Positions 16,142-25,550 of a stretch of 64,000 bases of DNA are shown piece after piece. Both the position numbers and the translations under genes were made by a program. Every line of letters starts with the position of its first letter. Positions within the stretch are counted from its first letter, which is position 1. This stretch comes from Spongiimicrobium salis (GTDB taxonomy: Bacteria > Bacteroidota > Bacteroidia > Flavobacteriales > Flavobacteriaceae): positions 248,001 to 312,000 of the forward strand of contig NZ_JBHEQA010000001.1 in the NCBI RefSeq assembly GCF_043678055.1, given 5' to 3'. Below the pieces are notes generated by a model that saw only the letters and a program-made list of their open reading frames with translations, made no database searches and was not told the origin of the DNA.

Positions 16142-16639
16142 TTAATTTGTCAGTGTTTTTTTTAATTTACCCTTAATGCGATTCATTTTTACGCGCACAT
16201 AATTTTGGGTAATCCCAATAATTTCAGCAATCTCTTCGTTGGATTTGTTGTCCAAGTATAACATCATAATAGCTTTCTCTATTTTACTGAGATGTGAAAT
16301 TGCCTTATGTAACAACTTTAGGTTTTCGTCAGTGGAAGGATCTGTTTTTTCTTCTAAAATGTCTTTGAATTTTTCTGAAGGACTAAATAGAGATTGTGCC
16401 TTCTTTACTTTTCTCAAATCTTGAATGGCTACATTAAGTGCTACGCGATACATCCAAGTAGAAAACTTCGCCTCTCCCCGAAAAGAGCTATACGATTTCC
16501 ATAACTGGATTAAAATTTCCTGAAACAAATCTTTACGGTGTTCCTCATCATCACAGTACATTCTACACACTTTATGTATAATACCCTGTGAATCTGTAAT
16601 TTGCTTTATGAATAATTCTTCTTGACTTTCGGTATTCAA
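16142..16639 (-). CDS. ECF-type RNA polymerase sigma factor (module 1)
   Basis: 165 residues: region 2 (DDEEHRKDLFQEILIQLW, AKFSTWMYRVALNVAI) and region 4 (KSNEEIAEIIGITQNYVRVKMNRIKGKLKK) are clear. It starts with TTG; upstream in-frame codons run into a stop without an ATG. Upstream lie a small palindrome (TAGGT-N6-ACCTA, 16666-16681) and element A (16684-16700), the latter shared with the hydrolase gene at 13825. Autoregulation through element A is plausible but untested. Confidence 0.92.
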   Translation of the reverse strand: MNTESQEELFIKQITDSQGIIHKVCRMYCDDEEHRKDLFQEILIQLWKSYSSFRGEAKFSTWMYRVALNVAIQDLRKVKKAQSLFSPSEKFKDILEEKTDPSTDENLKLLHKAISHLSKIEKAIMMLYLDNKSNEEIAEIIGITQNYVRVKMNRIKGKLKKTLTN

Positions 16640-16683
16640 GGTGCTATTAACTACGTTCTACCCTATAGGTTAATATACCTAGC

Positions 16684-16700
16684 GTATAATTACAGTTTTC
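16684..16700 (-). promoter_or_regulatory. element A copy 2 (GAAAACTGTAATTATAC on the minus strand)
   Basis: It lies 44 nt upstream of the TTG start of the module 1 sigma gene and differs in one base from the copy at 13864-13880. The rest of the 265-nt gap up to the S41 peptidase stop shows no convincing gene. Confidence 0.55.
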
Positions 16701-16904
16701 TGGAATTATTTTTTTGGCCATTCGCAATCCCATATTGATTGGCAGTTGTTGTACTTTGAATTTTTAAAGCCGAGGAATCCTCCTATTGGGCATTGAAACT
16801 GATCGTAAAGGGTAGATAAGCTTCTTGAGGCTGATTCAGATTCTGGGTTTGCATGCTAAAAAAGGTTTTTGAAATCGAGAAATTGGACTGGTAAATTTAG
16901 GCCA

Positions 16905-18461
16905 CTAATGTTCCGAATCAAGAATCAGAGCATTCACTTTGCGCAGTGCCGCATCTGTACCTCTTTGCATATCTTCAATCGTATTCCGAACCTCATATTG
17001 CGGTTGAACACCATGCCCTGTGTTTTTATAGGACACCTGTGTCGTGTAATTTACCAAGCAGATCAAAGCTCTATTTTTAGAATGTGGTAAGGTCATAAAG
17101 GTTTGTATACCGCTTATATTGGTCACGGGGTTACCTCCTGTTTCTTCCCCAATGAAAATGGCATCTTTTCTATGTTCTTTTAAAATACCGCACACTTCCC
17201 CAGAGGCGGAGAAGGTCCATCCATCAATAAGCACGTAAAGTTGTCCTGTAAATACGTTAGGGGAAGGTGCCTGTGGTTCTTTCTGAAAACCACGTCTTTC
17301 CTTCATAGGATAGACCCCATTTATCTTTTCGTTGACAAAGTCTTTGTTGAAATCCGCTTTTGAAAGCAAATCAAACTTATAATATTGGGGATTGGGCAAT
17401 TTTCTTACCTTGGCGTGGACATCCTTGTATAGATGAAATGGGCTTGCCACCAAATGCTTTAAGAGTTCTAGTTGCGGTTTTACGTCTCCTCCTTGATTCC
17501 CCCTTAAATCCAACACTACATTTTTAACGTTTTCACTTTTTATTTTTTTGAATGCCGCTTTTATAAAGTTTCCAAAGCGTTTTCCACCTGTACTTTTGAC
17601 CCCATTGCTAAATTGAGTGACTTTTAAATAAGCCGTATGGTTTGTTATGAGAAGGGATTGTGGTTTTGGTGCTCTACGCCACCAAGGCACATAGGACACC
17701 CCATACTTTTTTTCCAATCTCTTTTTAAATACGGTTTCTTTAATTCCCTTGATGTTCAATACTTTTTCTTCGCCAGATGGAGTTCTCACCTCAATAGTAT
17801 AATGGGGTGTGGCTCCAAAAAAATGAGCGTACAAGATCCTAAATTCTTCTTCTACAATTTCACGGGGCCTCGTAAGATTATAACCATCTTTAAACCAGCG
17901 GTTCACCATATGATCAAAGAGATGAGTGGCCGATTCTCCATTGACAGTTTTCAATATAGATCCTTCCTGAACCTCATCATTATCGGAAACATGATGCAGT
18001 ATATACAACTGCCCTTTATGGAAATATAGGTTTAGGGGCAGTAAGTCCATGGTAGTAACTACTTGATCTTCCCATGTTGAGGAAGGTACTATAATAGTAT
18101 GACCATTTCTTATTTTATCGGATAAAGGAGCTATTAATTTAAAGAAGTCAATGCTACTCATGTCTTCATTGATGCTGTTCTTGATTTCTTCAAAAATGGC
18201 ATCCATTTCCACTTTGGAGGTATAATTATACAATCCTGGCTGTACCACTTCCAAGTTATGCTTTAGGATACGTAGGTCCTCTAATAAAAGGTGTTTTTTA
18301 ATTTTAGGGTTTTCTGGTGGCTGTGGGGATTGCCCTGAAACGAGTTGATGGATTACCAGAATCAAAAAAACAACTAAAAAAACCTCTTTCCTATGGAAAC
18401 CGGAAAATTTCCGTAGCGAGTGCCTATACAACTGTCCCGTATCTACCTTAGTTTTTTTCAT
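16905..18461 (-). CDS. S41-family peptidase (C-terminal processing protease-like)
   Basis: 518 residues. A basic N-terminus is followed by a hydrophobic segment (about 28-43, VFLVVFLILVIHQLVSG) that works as a signal anchor or signal peptide, so the protein faces the periplasm. The S41 core shows VVLDLRGNQGGD and GWTFSASGE, where the nucleophile Ser is at about 418 and IGEETGGNP follows, matching tail-specific protease family geometry. A PDZ-like stretch may lie near 150-230. Its closest neighbours are the sigma modules and a single-pass protein; a link to envelope stress is possible but not shown. Confidence 0.88.
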   Translation of the reverse strand: MKKTKVDTGQLYRHSLRKFSGFHRKEVFLVVFLILVIHQLVSGQSPQPPENPKIKKHLLLEDLRILKHNLEVVQPGLYNYTSKVEMDAIFEEIKNSINEDMSSIDFFKLIAPLSDKIRNGHTIIVPSSTWEDQVVTTMDLLPLNLYFHKGQLYILHHVSDNDEVQEGSILKTVNGESATHLFDHMVNRWFKDGYNLTRPREIVEEEFRILYAHFFGATPHYTIEVRTPSGEEKVLNIKGIKETVFKKRLEKKYGVSYVPWWRRAPKPQSLLITNHTAYLKVTQFSNGVKSTGGKRFGNFIKAAFKKIKSENVKNVVLDLRGNQGGDVKPQLELLKHLVASPFHLYKDVHAKVRKLPNPQYYKFDLLSKADFNKDFVNEKINGVYPMKERRGFQKEPQAPSPNVFTGQLYVLIDGWTFSASGEVCGILKEHRKDAIFIGEETGGNPVTNISGIQTFMTLPHSKNRALICLVNYTTQVSYKNTGHGVQPQYEVRNTIEDMQRGTDAALRKVNALILDSEH

Positions 18462-18522
18462 GGCGATTATTTTACTTTAACAATATTCATTCTATAAACG
18501 CTTATGACAAATTATAACTCCC

Positions 18523-19062
18523 TTACAATTCAACCGGAACATCACTTTCCATACTGATCATAAATTTGTCTTCATAAATTGACTTGTAATAAATTTTAAA
18601 CGAAAAGCTATTTTTCTCTAATTTTCCCAAAAACTCACGAGCTTCGTTATATTCAGTTTCCGAACCGCCAAATTGAACCACTAGGCGTTCAGATTTTGAA
18701 GGAAAGGGCATTCCTTTGTTCAAACTAGTACTGGCTAGAATGCGAACACTATCGTTTTTAAAAAAGCTCAGTTTCATGAAATCTTCAAAATCCATTTCAT
18801 AGGTTTTTCCCAAATAATCAATCTCTATCTTTTCTAGGATTGCGGGTCCCACCCCATGATTGTTTATGGTAAAGGAAATGGTATTTGCCTTGGTGTCATA
18901 GCCTGTTTCTACATAGAGGTAGGGCAAAACGGATAACCTACTTTGTTTGGCAATGATTTGTGTTTGTTTGGTAAATACCAACAACGTAAAAAGGCTGATG
19001 CCAATGGCCAGTATCGTGACGATTCTATCTCCGGTTATTGACTTTTTTTTGAGCTTGGTCAT
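18523..19062 (-). CDS. single-pass membrane protein of unknown function
   Basis: 179 residues. One transmembrane helix at about 14-32 (VTILAIGISLFTLLVFT) is followed by a soluble domain with NNHGVGPAILEKIEI at about 66-80, a beta-rich pattern seen in several uncharacterised bacterial membrane-anchored proteins. I cannot name the family. It lies 61 nt upstream of the S41 peptidase on the same strand and may be cotranscribed with it. Confidence 0.7.
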   Translation of the reverse strand: MTKLKKKSITGDRIVTILAIGISLFTLLVFTKQTQIIAKQSRLSVLPYLYVETGYDTKANTISFTINNHGVGPAILEKIEIDYLGKTYEMDFEDFMKLSFFKNDSVRILASTSLNKGMPFPSKSERLVVQFGGSETEYNEAREFLGKLEKNSFSFKIYYKSIYEDKFMISMESDVPVEL

Positions 19063-19211
19063 GATTGCAAAAAAAATGTATTACTGACTATTTTTTGAAA
19101 ATACGGCTCCTAGTTTTTACTTGTTCTCAATGTTATTTTTAAAGGGTTCTTTTTACTCTTCATTACCCTGGATCCTTATCGTTTTAGCTCATGAATTTGC
19201 ACCAATACCCC

Positions 19212-19979
19212 TCAGGTTTTTTCAATGGTCAAATATTTAACCAGGCCGTGACCTTCCGATTTCCAGGTTCCCTCTAGATCTTTTGGAATTACAAAAAAGT
19301 CGCCACTGTAAAAGGCTTTTGCCATTCCTCCGGGAATATTAATGGTCACCTGTCCTGAAAGCAATTGAATCAACCGCTCTTTTGCTGCTTCTATCTTCCA
19401 TTCAGCTGGTTTTTCCGCTTTTAAACTCACCGTTAACTCTACGCCTTTTTTTAAAATTTCCGAGTACTTCCCGTCATGATCTAGTTGAATCTGCGTTCCT
19501 GATAAAGTAGCTCGGTCAAATAGCTGATGTGATAAGGCTTTTGATGTAATGGTTGAATCTGTTCTTTTTGTAGTAATTACCGATAATTCATAATGCAAGT
19601 AGTTTCCGGCCTTGATCTCCCACGCACCCGTATATCCCTTAGGGGCAAAGAAATAATCTCCTGAGTGAAATCGTTGGGCTTTCCCATTTTGTGGTTTCAC
19701 AAGAGCTTCGCCATGATACATATACACAAATTCATCAAACCAAAAATTTTTAAACTCATTGTTCCAAGTATTCGTTGAAACCACATACACACTAATGTCC
19801 TCGCCTCGAAATAGTTGTTGCTGATAAAATTTCTTTTCCGGTTCATCTTTCAAATCTACTTTCTGTAGGCCAACACCAGATAGTACTGATTTATTCAAAA
19901 GTATAGGGGATAGCGGTTCGTTTTGCGCGCTTAGGAAGCTAAATGCGAAAAACAAAAAAAATGTTATCGAGATTTTCAT
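19212..19979 (-). CDS. secreted bicupin protein
   Basis: 255 residues with a signal peptide (FFLFFAFSFLSAQ). Two cupin halves of the DUF861 / cupin_3 type are visible: VYMYHGEALV...SGDYFFAPKG...GAWEI and LLSGQVTINI...SGDFFVIPKD...GTWKSE. The paired GDxFxxPxG and GxW motifs are characteristic. Metal-ligand His residues are few, so enzymatic activity is uncertain; it may bind a ligand. It stands alone between the LytS kinase and the single-pass protein. Confidence 0.85.
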   Translation of the reverse strand: MKISITFFLFFAFSFLSAQNEPLSPILLNKSVLSGVGLQKVDLKDEPEKKFYQQQLFRGEDISVYVVSTNTWNNEFKNFWFDEFVYMYHGEALVKPQNGKAQRFHSGDYFFAPKGYTGAWEIKAGNYLHYELSVITTKRTDSTITSKALSHQLFDRATLSGTQIQLDHDGKYSEILKKGVELTVSLKAEKPAEWKIEAAKERLIQLLSGQVTINIPGGMAKAFYSGDFFVIPKDLEGTWKSEGHGLVKYLTIEKT

Positions 19980-20053
19980 ATCGTATCTTTTAGTAGTACA
20001 GCTGTTCCCTTTCTAAAAACAACTTTCGAAAATGGAATATTAAACATGAAGAC

Positions 20054-20069
20054 GGCCTAAAATTAGGCC
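20054..20069. repeat. 16-bp palindrome GGCCTAA-AA-TTAGGCC
   Basis: An exact palindrome with a 2-nt centre in the 204-nt gap between the kinase stop and the bicupin start. It is about 75 nt upstream of the bicupin ATG. It could be an operator or a short hairpin after the kinase gene; no T-run follows it on the minus strand. Confidence 0.4.
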
Positions 20070-20183
20070 AGAACATGGTTTGATCACTAATTAAACTCAA
20101 TATATAGGAGCATTTCTAAAATCAGGGTGAAGCTTTTACGATGATCAATTCTACTTTGTAAAGCGTATGAACCCCAAAAAAGC

Positions 20184-23033
20184 TTATTGCAGGAGATTAG
20201 GCAGGATGAGCACTACTTTTGTTCCCGCATCATTGCCAGCTTGGTCATTTAAGTCAGTGATGGTAAATCCCACTTCCAATTGGTGTTTCTCACCCAAGAT
20301 TTTTAGTCTTTTTTTAATCGCCTTCAGAGCGTAAGAAGATGTAGCGACACCTTGTCGTTTTTGAATTTCCCGAGACCGCGAACGACCTACACCATTATCC
20401 TTTATGGTACATTGAATGCCAGAAGGATGCTTTATAAAATCTATTGATAATTCTTTTCTGCCCTCTTTATGGAACAACCCATGAATAATTGCATTTTCCA
20501 CAAAAGGTTGAACAATGAGTGATGGTAACTTAGCTTCCAATTTTTCACTATTAATTTTGAAGGTAAACGCATCTCCAAATCGCAGTTTTTCCAGTGTTAG
20601 GTACGTTTCCAAGAACTTCACTTCTTCCTCCAAAGTGATAAATCCTTGTTCGGAATACGTCAAGGAATTACGTACTAAATCCGAAAACAATACAATGTAA
20701 TCATAAGAGGCATCGGTGTCTTCTTTTAGGATCAGATCTTGTATGGAATTTAAGGAGTTAAAAATAAAATGCGGATTCATCTGTGCACGCAATGCCCGTA
20801 ATTCAGATTCCAACGAATTCGTTTTTAGTCGTTGTCGCTCTAATTGCAAGTGATTTTTACGTGCTATTTTTTTGTTCCTTAGCCTGTAATAGAACATCAC
20901 GGTCAATATGGCGCCCAGCAGTGAAAAAAGATAGAATGACCAGGTTTTCCAAAATGCCTTTTTTATGACGAAATCATACACGACAGGCGCACTTTCATTA
21001 TCCCTATACACAGTCTTTAGTACAAATGAATACGCTCCTGGGGGCAAATAATTATAGGTTATTTTTGGTTTTAAGACCGATACCTGTTGTTCTACTTCAT
21101 CAAAGCCTTTGAGTTGATACTTATAAAATGCTTCTTTCTCATAGATGATGCCCTTAAAATTTAGGTAGACCTCCAATTTATTTTTTTTGTGATTGAGGTT
21201 CGCCTTGCTAAAAGGAAAGATAGATTTTCCGGACACCAATAAGGAGTCTATATTGATCTCCATGTTGAGTTTCGTCTTTTGTTCCCGTTGTAATGGGATA
21301 GAAATAAGTTTATTATTGGACAAAAACCATATATAGTCTTCGCTTATCGTAAAATCTTTGACACTTCCATTTTCCACACCTTCGGCCAAACCTATAGTCT
21401 CCCAACTTTCATTCTTTGTATCAAAGATTTGAAAACCACTTTTATGGGAAATGTAAATGTGTCCCTCTCGATAGACAATTTTGTCCACAAAGTCTAACTT
21501 CGGACTTAAGCTTACCGGGGGTTTTCCTGTTTCAATGATCAATATTCCATGATTTTGTGTAGCGGCCCATAGTTGATCTTTATACCACATAAGATCATTT
21601 GCTATAATGTTGCTCCCTTTATACGTAAGCACCTCTTTCTCTCCATTTTCCTTAAGTTTAAAAAGGGAAGTAATCGCCGCTATATATATTGAATTTTCAT
21701 TGGGAGCATATACCGCATCTTGGCAGCGTACATTGCTATCTTTTAGGCGAAAGTATTCCTTTTGAGGCGCTACCCTTTCCCATAAGTGATCATGCAGCAA
21801 TAGGTTTGCGCTATTGGTATAGACCCCTTGGGAAGTGCTTATCAATACCCGAGTATCATCTATAGGATCAATATTCTTTAAAGCGCCTTGAAAACCTGGG
21901 CCGTAAAATAAGCCTTCTGTATTGCTGCGTCTATCTGCGTGTTTTTTTAAGTAAAAAATGCGTGTGGGGACATAATCAAAATCAATGGCTACTTTTTTTA
22001 CTTTATTATCCTCATATTTAAGGATACCCTTTGTTTTATCGGCTAGAAAAATGCTGTTGTTCTTTCCTGCAACAATAGAGGTTATCGTATTGTCCAGCCC
22101 TTTTAAACGATGCTGCTCAATGTCCTGATCTGGTACTACGATCAAGCCTTTTCCAAAAGTACCCAAGAACAGTTCGCCACTGTATCCCTTGGCAATATCA
22201 GAAATAAAGAAGTCGGTAAAAAACTGATGGACGACCTCAACCTTTCCGTTCCTTTTTTCTAAGGTTTCTATTCCTGAACTGTTTCTCCTTCTCCAGATTT
22301 CTTTAGGGGTAAACTGCACATACTTGGTATCTGAACTGTATTTTCTGTTTTGTACGTCCTTTGAATACACTTGATTCAAAAGATGGCTATGCACTAATTT
22401 TCCATCTAAAGCATAGATAAAACCAGTGGGAGTCAATGAAGTATTATGAAATGGGCTTTTCACTCTTTGAATTTTACCCTTCTTGATTTGGTACAATGTG
22501 TCCAGGTTTTTTTTAGCGATAAAAATCCGATTGTCGGGAAGTTTTGACAAGCCTAAGAAAAACTCTTTATCTCCCGATATCAGAACATCTATTGCCGTAC
22601 GACTAATACGATAGCACCCCTTTGATTTAAACAACAAATTATCCTGCGCATCAAATTCCATAGACATATGAGGAGCTAACATCGTATCTGGAATACTATT
22701 AAACAATTCTAGCCGATTTTTATTAATGATAAATATCTGTCCCGTAAGATTGTAACAAAACACCTCTCCTTTACTATTTTCCCGTAAATTAAAAAGGGCT
22801 ATTCCATTTTGCTGCCTTGAAGATAAAATGGGATTCATTGCCCCATGCTTATACTCATATAGTCCTTCATTTGTAGCAATATACAAGCGCAGGTCCCTAG
22901 TTTGTAAAACGGAATATATTTCTGCATTTTTTAGCGCTTCTTCTCCTATGATGAAGTAACTTGGGTCTTGGGAAAAACCCATATGTATCGCAAATATAGC
23001 CGCGAGAAGATATGTTTTTAGGTATTTTCGCAA
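20184..23033 (-). CDS. LytS-type sensor histidine kinase with periplasmic two-component-regulator propeller
   Basis: 949 residues. A signal peptide is followed by a long region of about 650 residues made of repeated beta-propeller blades (such as LFNLRENSKGEVFCYN and LYIATNEGLYEY) and a Y_Y_Y-like domain (YKYQLKGFDEV...YNYLPPGAYSF). A transmembrane helix lies near 700-722, then the LytS-type histidine kinase box with MNPHFIFNSL (His755) and an ATPase with N-box PFVENAIIHG and G-box DNGVG. It is a non-hybrid relative of Bacteroidota propeller sensors. Its start overlaps the LytTR regulator gene by 16 nt. Ligand unknown. Confidence 0.93.
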   Translation of the reverse strand: MRKYLKTYLLAAIFAIHMGFSQDPSYFIIGEEALKNAEIYSVLQTRDLRLYIATNEGLYEYKHGAMNPILSSRQQNGIALFNLRENSKGEVFCYNLTGQIFIINKNRLELFNSIPDTMLAPHMSMEFDAQDNLLFKSKGCYRISRTAIDVLISGDKEFFLGLSKLPDNRIFIAKKNLDTLYQIKKGKIQRVKSPFHNTSLTPTGFIYALDGKLVHSHLLNQVYSKDVQNRKYSSDTKYVQFTPKEIWRRRNSSGIETLEKRNGKVEVVHQFFTDFFISDIAKGYSGELFLGTFGKGLIVVPDQDIEQHRLKGLDNTITSIVAGKNNSIFLADKTKGILKYEDNKVKKVAIDFDYVPTRIFYLKKHADRRSNTEGLFYGPGFQGALKNIDPIDDTRVLISTSQGVYTNSANLLLHDHLWERVAPQKEYFRLKDSNVRCQDAVYAPNENSIYIAAITSLFKLKENGEKEVLTYKGSNIIANDLMWYKDQLWAATQNHGILIIETGKPPVSLSPKLDFVDKIVYREGHIYISHKSGFQIFDTKNESWETIGLAEGVENGSVKDFTISEDYIWFLSNNKLISIPLQREQKTKLNMEINIDSLLVSGKSIFPFSKANLNHKKNKLEVYLNFKGIIYEKEAFYKYQLKGFDEVEQQVSVLKPKITYNYLPPGAYSFVLKTVYRDNESAPVVYDFVIKKAFWKTWSFYLFSLLGAILTVMFYYRLRNKKIARKNHLQLERQRLKTNSLESELRALRAQMNPHFIFNSLNSIQDLILKEDTDASYDYIVLFSDLVRNSLTYSEQGFITLEEEVKFLETYLTLEKLRFGDAFTFKINSEKLEAKLPSLIVQPFVENAIIHGLFHKEGRKELSIDFIKHPSGIQCTIKDNGVGRSRSREIQKRQGVATSSYALKAIKKRLKILGEKHQLEVGFTITDLNDQAGNDAGTKVVLILPNLLQ

Positions 23034-23767
23034 ATGTCTGTAAATTCTTGATATTGTTTTCTGGATATCTTCGCTTCCACATCCCCCCTAAGATAAAGCA
23101 CACTCAAAGTCCTATTAAAGCGTTTCAAGTAATTAAAATTGATCATCCAACTTCTATGGGTTCTATAAAAAAGTTTATTGGTATTTAAGAGGTTTTCATA
23201 ATGCTTTAAGTTTTTACTGGTCGTCACCTTGGGTTGTTGTAGTAAATGGATAATGGTATAGGCACCATTGGCTTCAATGGCAATGATGTCACTGATATCA
23301 ATAATACGTCTATTTCCCATTTCCGGGATAATAAGCTTATCCTGTTTTTTATCCTGTATGGTTTTGAGCAATAGTTGGTATTGTTCCGCATTGTTCTTGT
23401 CATCCAATCGAAGCTTTAATCGGGTAAGGGCTTCATGGAGTCTTGCTCTCTTAATGGGCTTTAATAAATAATCTATAGCACACAATTCAAAGGCTTTAAT
23501 AGCATATTTGTCATAAGCCGTAATAAAAATGATCTCAAAGGTTATTTCATCAAAAAAAGAGGCAATTTCATAGCCTGCATAGTTCGGCATTTGAACATCC
23601 AAAAAAACAACATCTGGCCGTATTTCCTTAATGGCTCGTATTCCTTGGAGCAGGCTTTCGCAAGTGGCGTGTACGACAATGTCAAATGCACTTTTAAGAA
23701 GTAGCTCATTGAGTACACTATTGGCCCTAGGCTCATCATCAATCAATATCGCTTTGATCGTATCCAT
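23018..23767 (-). CDS. LytTR-family response regulator
   Basis: 249 residues: receiver domain with acidic pocket IDDEP (residues 9-13), phospho-acceptor Asp57 in VFLDVQMP and KP near the end of the receiver (LLKPIKR); a LytTR DNA-binding domain fills the C-terminal 100 residues (RTHRSWMINFNYL). First gene of an operon with the propeller kinase and surely its partner. The gap to the divergent DUF6624-like gene is 132 nt; I see no clear LytTR repeats in it. Confidence 0.93.
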   Translation of the reverse strand: MDTIKAILIDDEPRANSVLNELLLKSAFDIVVHATCESLLQGIRAIKEIRPDVVFLDVQMPNYAGYEIASFFDEITFEIIFITAYDKYAIKAFELCAIDYLLKPIKRARLHEALTRLKLRLDDKNNAEQYQLLLKTIQDKKQDKLIIPEMGNRRIIDISDIIAIEANGAYTIIHLLQQPKVTTSKNLKHYENLLNTNKLFYRTHRSWMINFNYLKRFNRTLSVLYLRGDVEAKISRKQYQEFTDICENT

Positions 23768-23899
23768 TATATAAATATAATCTTAATATTTTGACTCTAA
23801 ATGGAGAGTTTACAAAAGGGCTTTTGCTTTTGTAAAGTCAATTTCCTCCTTCAAATGGGACATTCTATTTTTAAGGGCAAACCAAAGAGAATCTTCCCT

Positions 23900-24910
23900 A
23901 TGAACATCAGACGTCACCTTCTACCCCTATGCAGTGTAGTACTACTTTTTTCCGCAACCACAAGCTGTCAAACCAAATGGCAGGGTAAAAAAATAATCTT
24001 GCCCAAAATCAGCAAGGAAATTATTTCGCTCCGTAAAAATGACCAGAAATACAGAATGAAATGGTTAAAACTAAACGCCAAAGGAGAACAAGAGACAGAA
24101 AAGTTTAAAAAAATTACCGAGAAGCTCATCAATATCGATCGAAGTAATACGGCACGAATGGAAGAAATCGTGGAAAAACACGGCTGGCCTACCTTTGAAA
24201 AGGTTGGTGAAGAAGCCAGCAATGTGGCCTGGTTAATTGTACAGCATGCCGATAGAAATCCTTTTTTTCAAGAAAAATGCCTTGAATTGATGGAACAAGC
24301 ATTAAAGGAGCATCAAATAAACCCTAGTAATTATGCGTATTTATACGACAGAGTGCAGCTTGCCAAAGGAGAAAAACAATTGTATGCCACCCAGAGTACG
24401 ACAAATCATAATATTAATGCCAAGATTGCAGGCTTTCAACCCATAGAAGACGAATCCAATGTTCAAAAAAGACGGGAGGAAATGAACATTGAGCAACATA
24501 TTGAACACTATGCATTATCCTTGAATTTTGACTACCGGGTTCCCTCCGAGCAAGAAGCCGTGGAAAAAGCCAAAAAATTTGAAGATGCCTATAAAATACA
24601 TATCCAAAGAGCAAAGGAAGCCATGGATCAGGGCAATTATGAAGCTGCAGCTTTACATTACCTCAATGCCTTAAATTCTGATGGGTATACCAAAGCTGAG
24701 GACTATGTAGAAGCGGCCAGAGCCATGTCTTTAGCAAAGCATGATGAAATTGGATTGGCCTCATTTTATTTGATCAAAGCTGCTTTTAAAGGATATCCAG
24801 AAATTGCCCAAGTAGATCAAGACCCTGATTTCAATTACCTTAAAACAGAAAGCCCTGATTTTTGGGAACACGATTTAATGAAAGTCATTCATACCGCACA
24901 AAAGCAGTGA
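23900..24910 (+). CDS. DUF6624-like lipoprotein
   Basis: 336 residues from the ATG at 23900, chosen because it gives a proper lipoprotein signal (LPLCSVVLLFSATTSC, lipobox Cys); an upstream ATG would add 33 residues that hide it. The central region IDRSNTARMEEIVEKHGWP...EASNVAWLIVQHAD...AYLYDRV resembles the DUF6624 family. The C-terminal part contains TPR-like helices (AKEAMDQGNYEAAALHYLNAL). It is divergent from the LytTR operon, so it may be a regulated output. Biochemical role unknown. Confidence 0.8.
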   Translation: MNIRRHLLPLCSVVLLFSATTSCQTKWQGKKIILPKISKEIISLRKNDQKYRMKWLKLNAKGEQETEKFKKITEKLINIDRSNTARMEEIVEKHGWPTFEKVGEEASNVAWLIVQHADRNPFFQEKCLELMEQALKEHQINPSNYAYLYDRVQLAKGEKQLYATQSTTNHNINAKIAGFQPIEDESNVQKRREEMNIEQHIEHYALSLNFDYRVPSEQEAVEKAKKFEDAYKIHIQRAKEAMDQGNYEAAALHYLNALNSDGYTKAEDYVEAARAMSLAKHDEIGLASFYLIKAAFKGYPEIAQVDQDPDFNYLKTESPDFWEHDLMKVIHTAQKQ

Positions 24911-24980
24911 TAGGCATTTAAATACATTGGTTTACGGAAAACCCAAAACCTTTTCAACAAGGTCTCAGTTCATTGGTGGG

Positions 24981-25544
24981 TCAGTCCGTGACGGCTTTCT
25001 TCCGTTTCAACAGCAATCCAAAAACAAATGAAAAGAATGCCGTAAAAAGCAGGTTCAACACCAAATTCACACTAAAAGAAATCCATAGGTTACCATTGGT
25101 TTGCACATGATTGTCCATATCTTCTTGCGTGTAGTCTCTCCCCAATTCCAAGTGACCTTCCAACAATTCATTAAAAATACGCCCCCTGTTCAAGGCATAG
25201 AACTCCGCACTAAAGTCGGGCTCCAACAACAAACGGAAAACAAGGTTATATCCGATAACCACTATGGAACCGATCAAAAATATCCAAAGCCCTATCATCA
25301 TACCTTCTTTTAAGCGCAAGCTGTTTTCATTGGCTTTTCTATAGGTGTATAGGGCTATAAACAGCAATAGCGGCAATAGATAGCCCCTAGCCTGCGTATA
25401 GGCCTCCCCTAACCTTTCACCATAATATCCATAATCCAAATGAAGTCCCATACCATAAATTACCATATGGTAAAGGGTGGGCAGCCCGCCTAAAATAAGG
25501 CCATAAATCCATGTAAATTTGTAAAGGGATTTGCTTTGGTCCAT
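24981..25544 (-). CDS. DUF4199-like membrane protein
   Basis: 187 residues with four predicted membrane helices (about 10-30, 55-67, 83-106, 155-179) and a middle cytoplasmic or periplasmic loop with YALNRGRIFNELLE. The arrangement and length fit DUF4199 proteins of Bacteroidota, which have no known function. It starts 6 nt after the paralogous hydrolase gene and should be cotranscribed with it. Confidence 0.75.
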   Translation of the reverse strand: MDQSKSLYKFTWIYGLILGGLPTLYHMVIYGMGLHLDYGYYGERLGEAYTQARGYLLPLLLFIALYTYRKANENSLRLKEGMMIGLWIFLIGSIVVIGYNLVFRLLLEPDFSAEFYALNRGRIFNELLEGHLELGRDYTQEDMDNHVQTNGNLWISFSVNLVLNLLFTAFFSFVFGLLLKRKKAVTD

Positions 25545-25550
25545 GGCTGT

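Noticed and set aside
16640..16904. Possible remnant frame between the S41 peptidase and the module 1 sigma gene
   Set aside because: About 60 protein-like codons with an internal stop, no recognisable motif; low-complexity composition makes chance likely.
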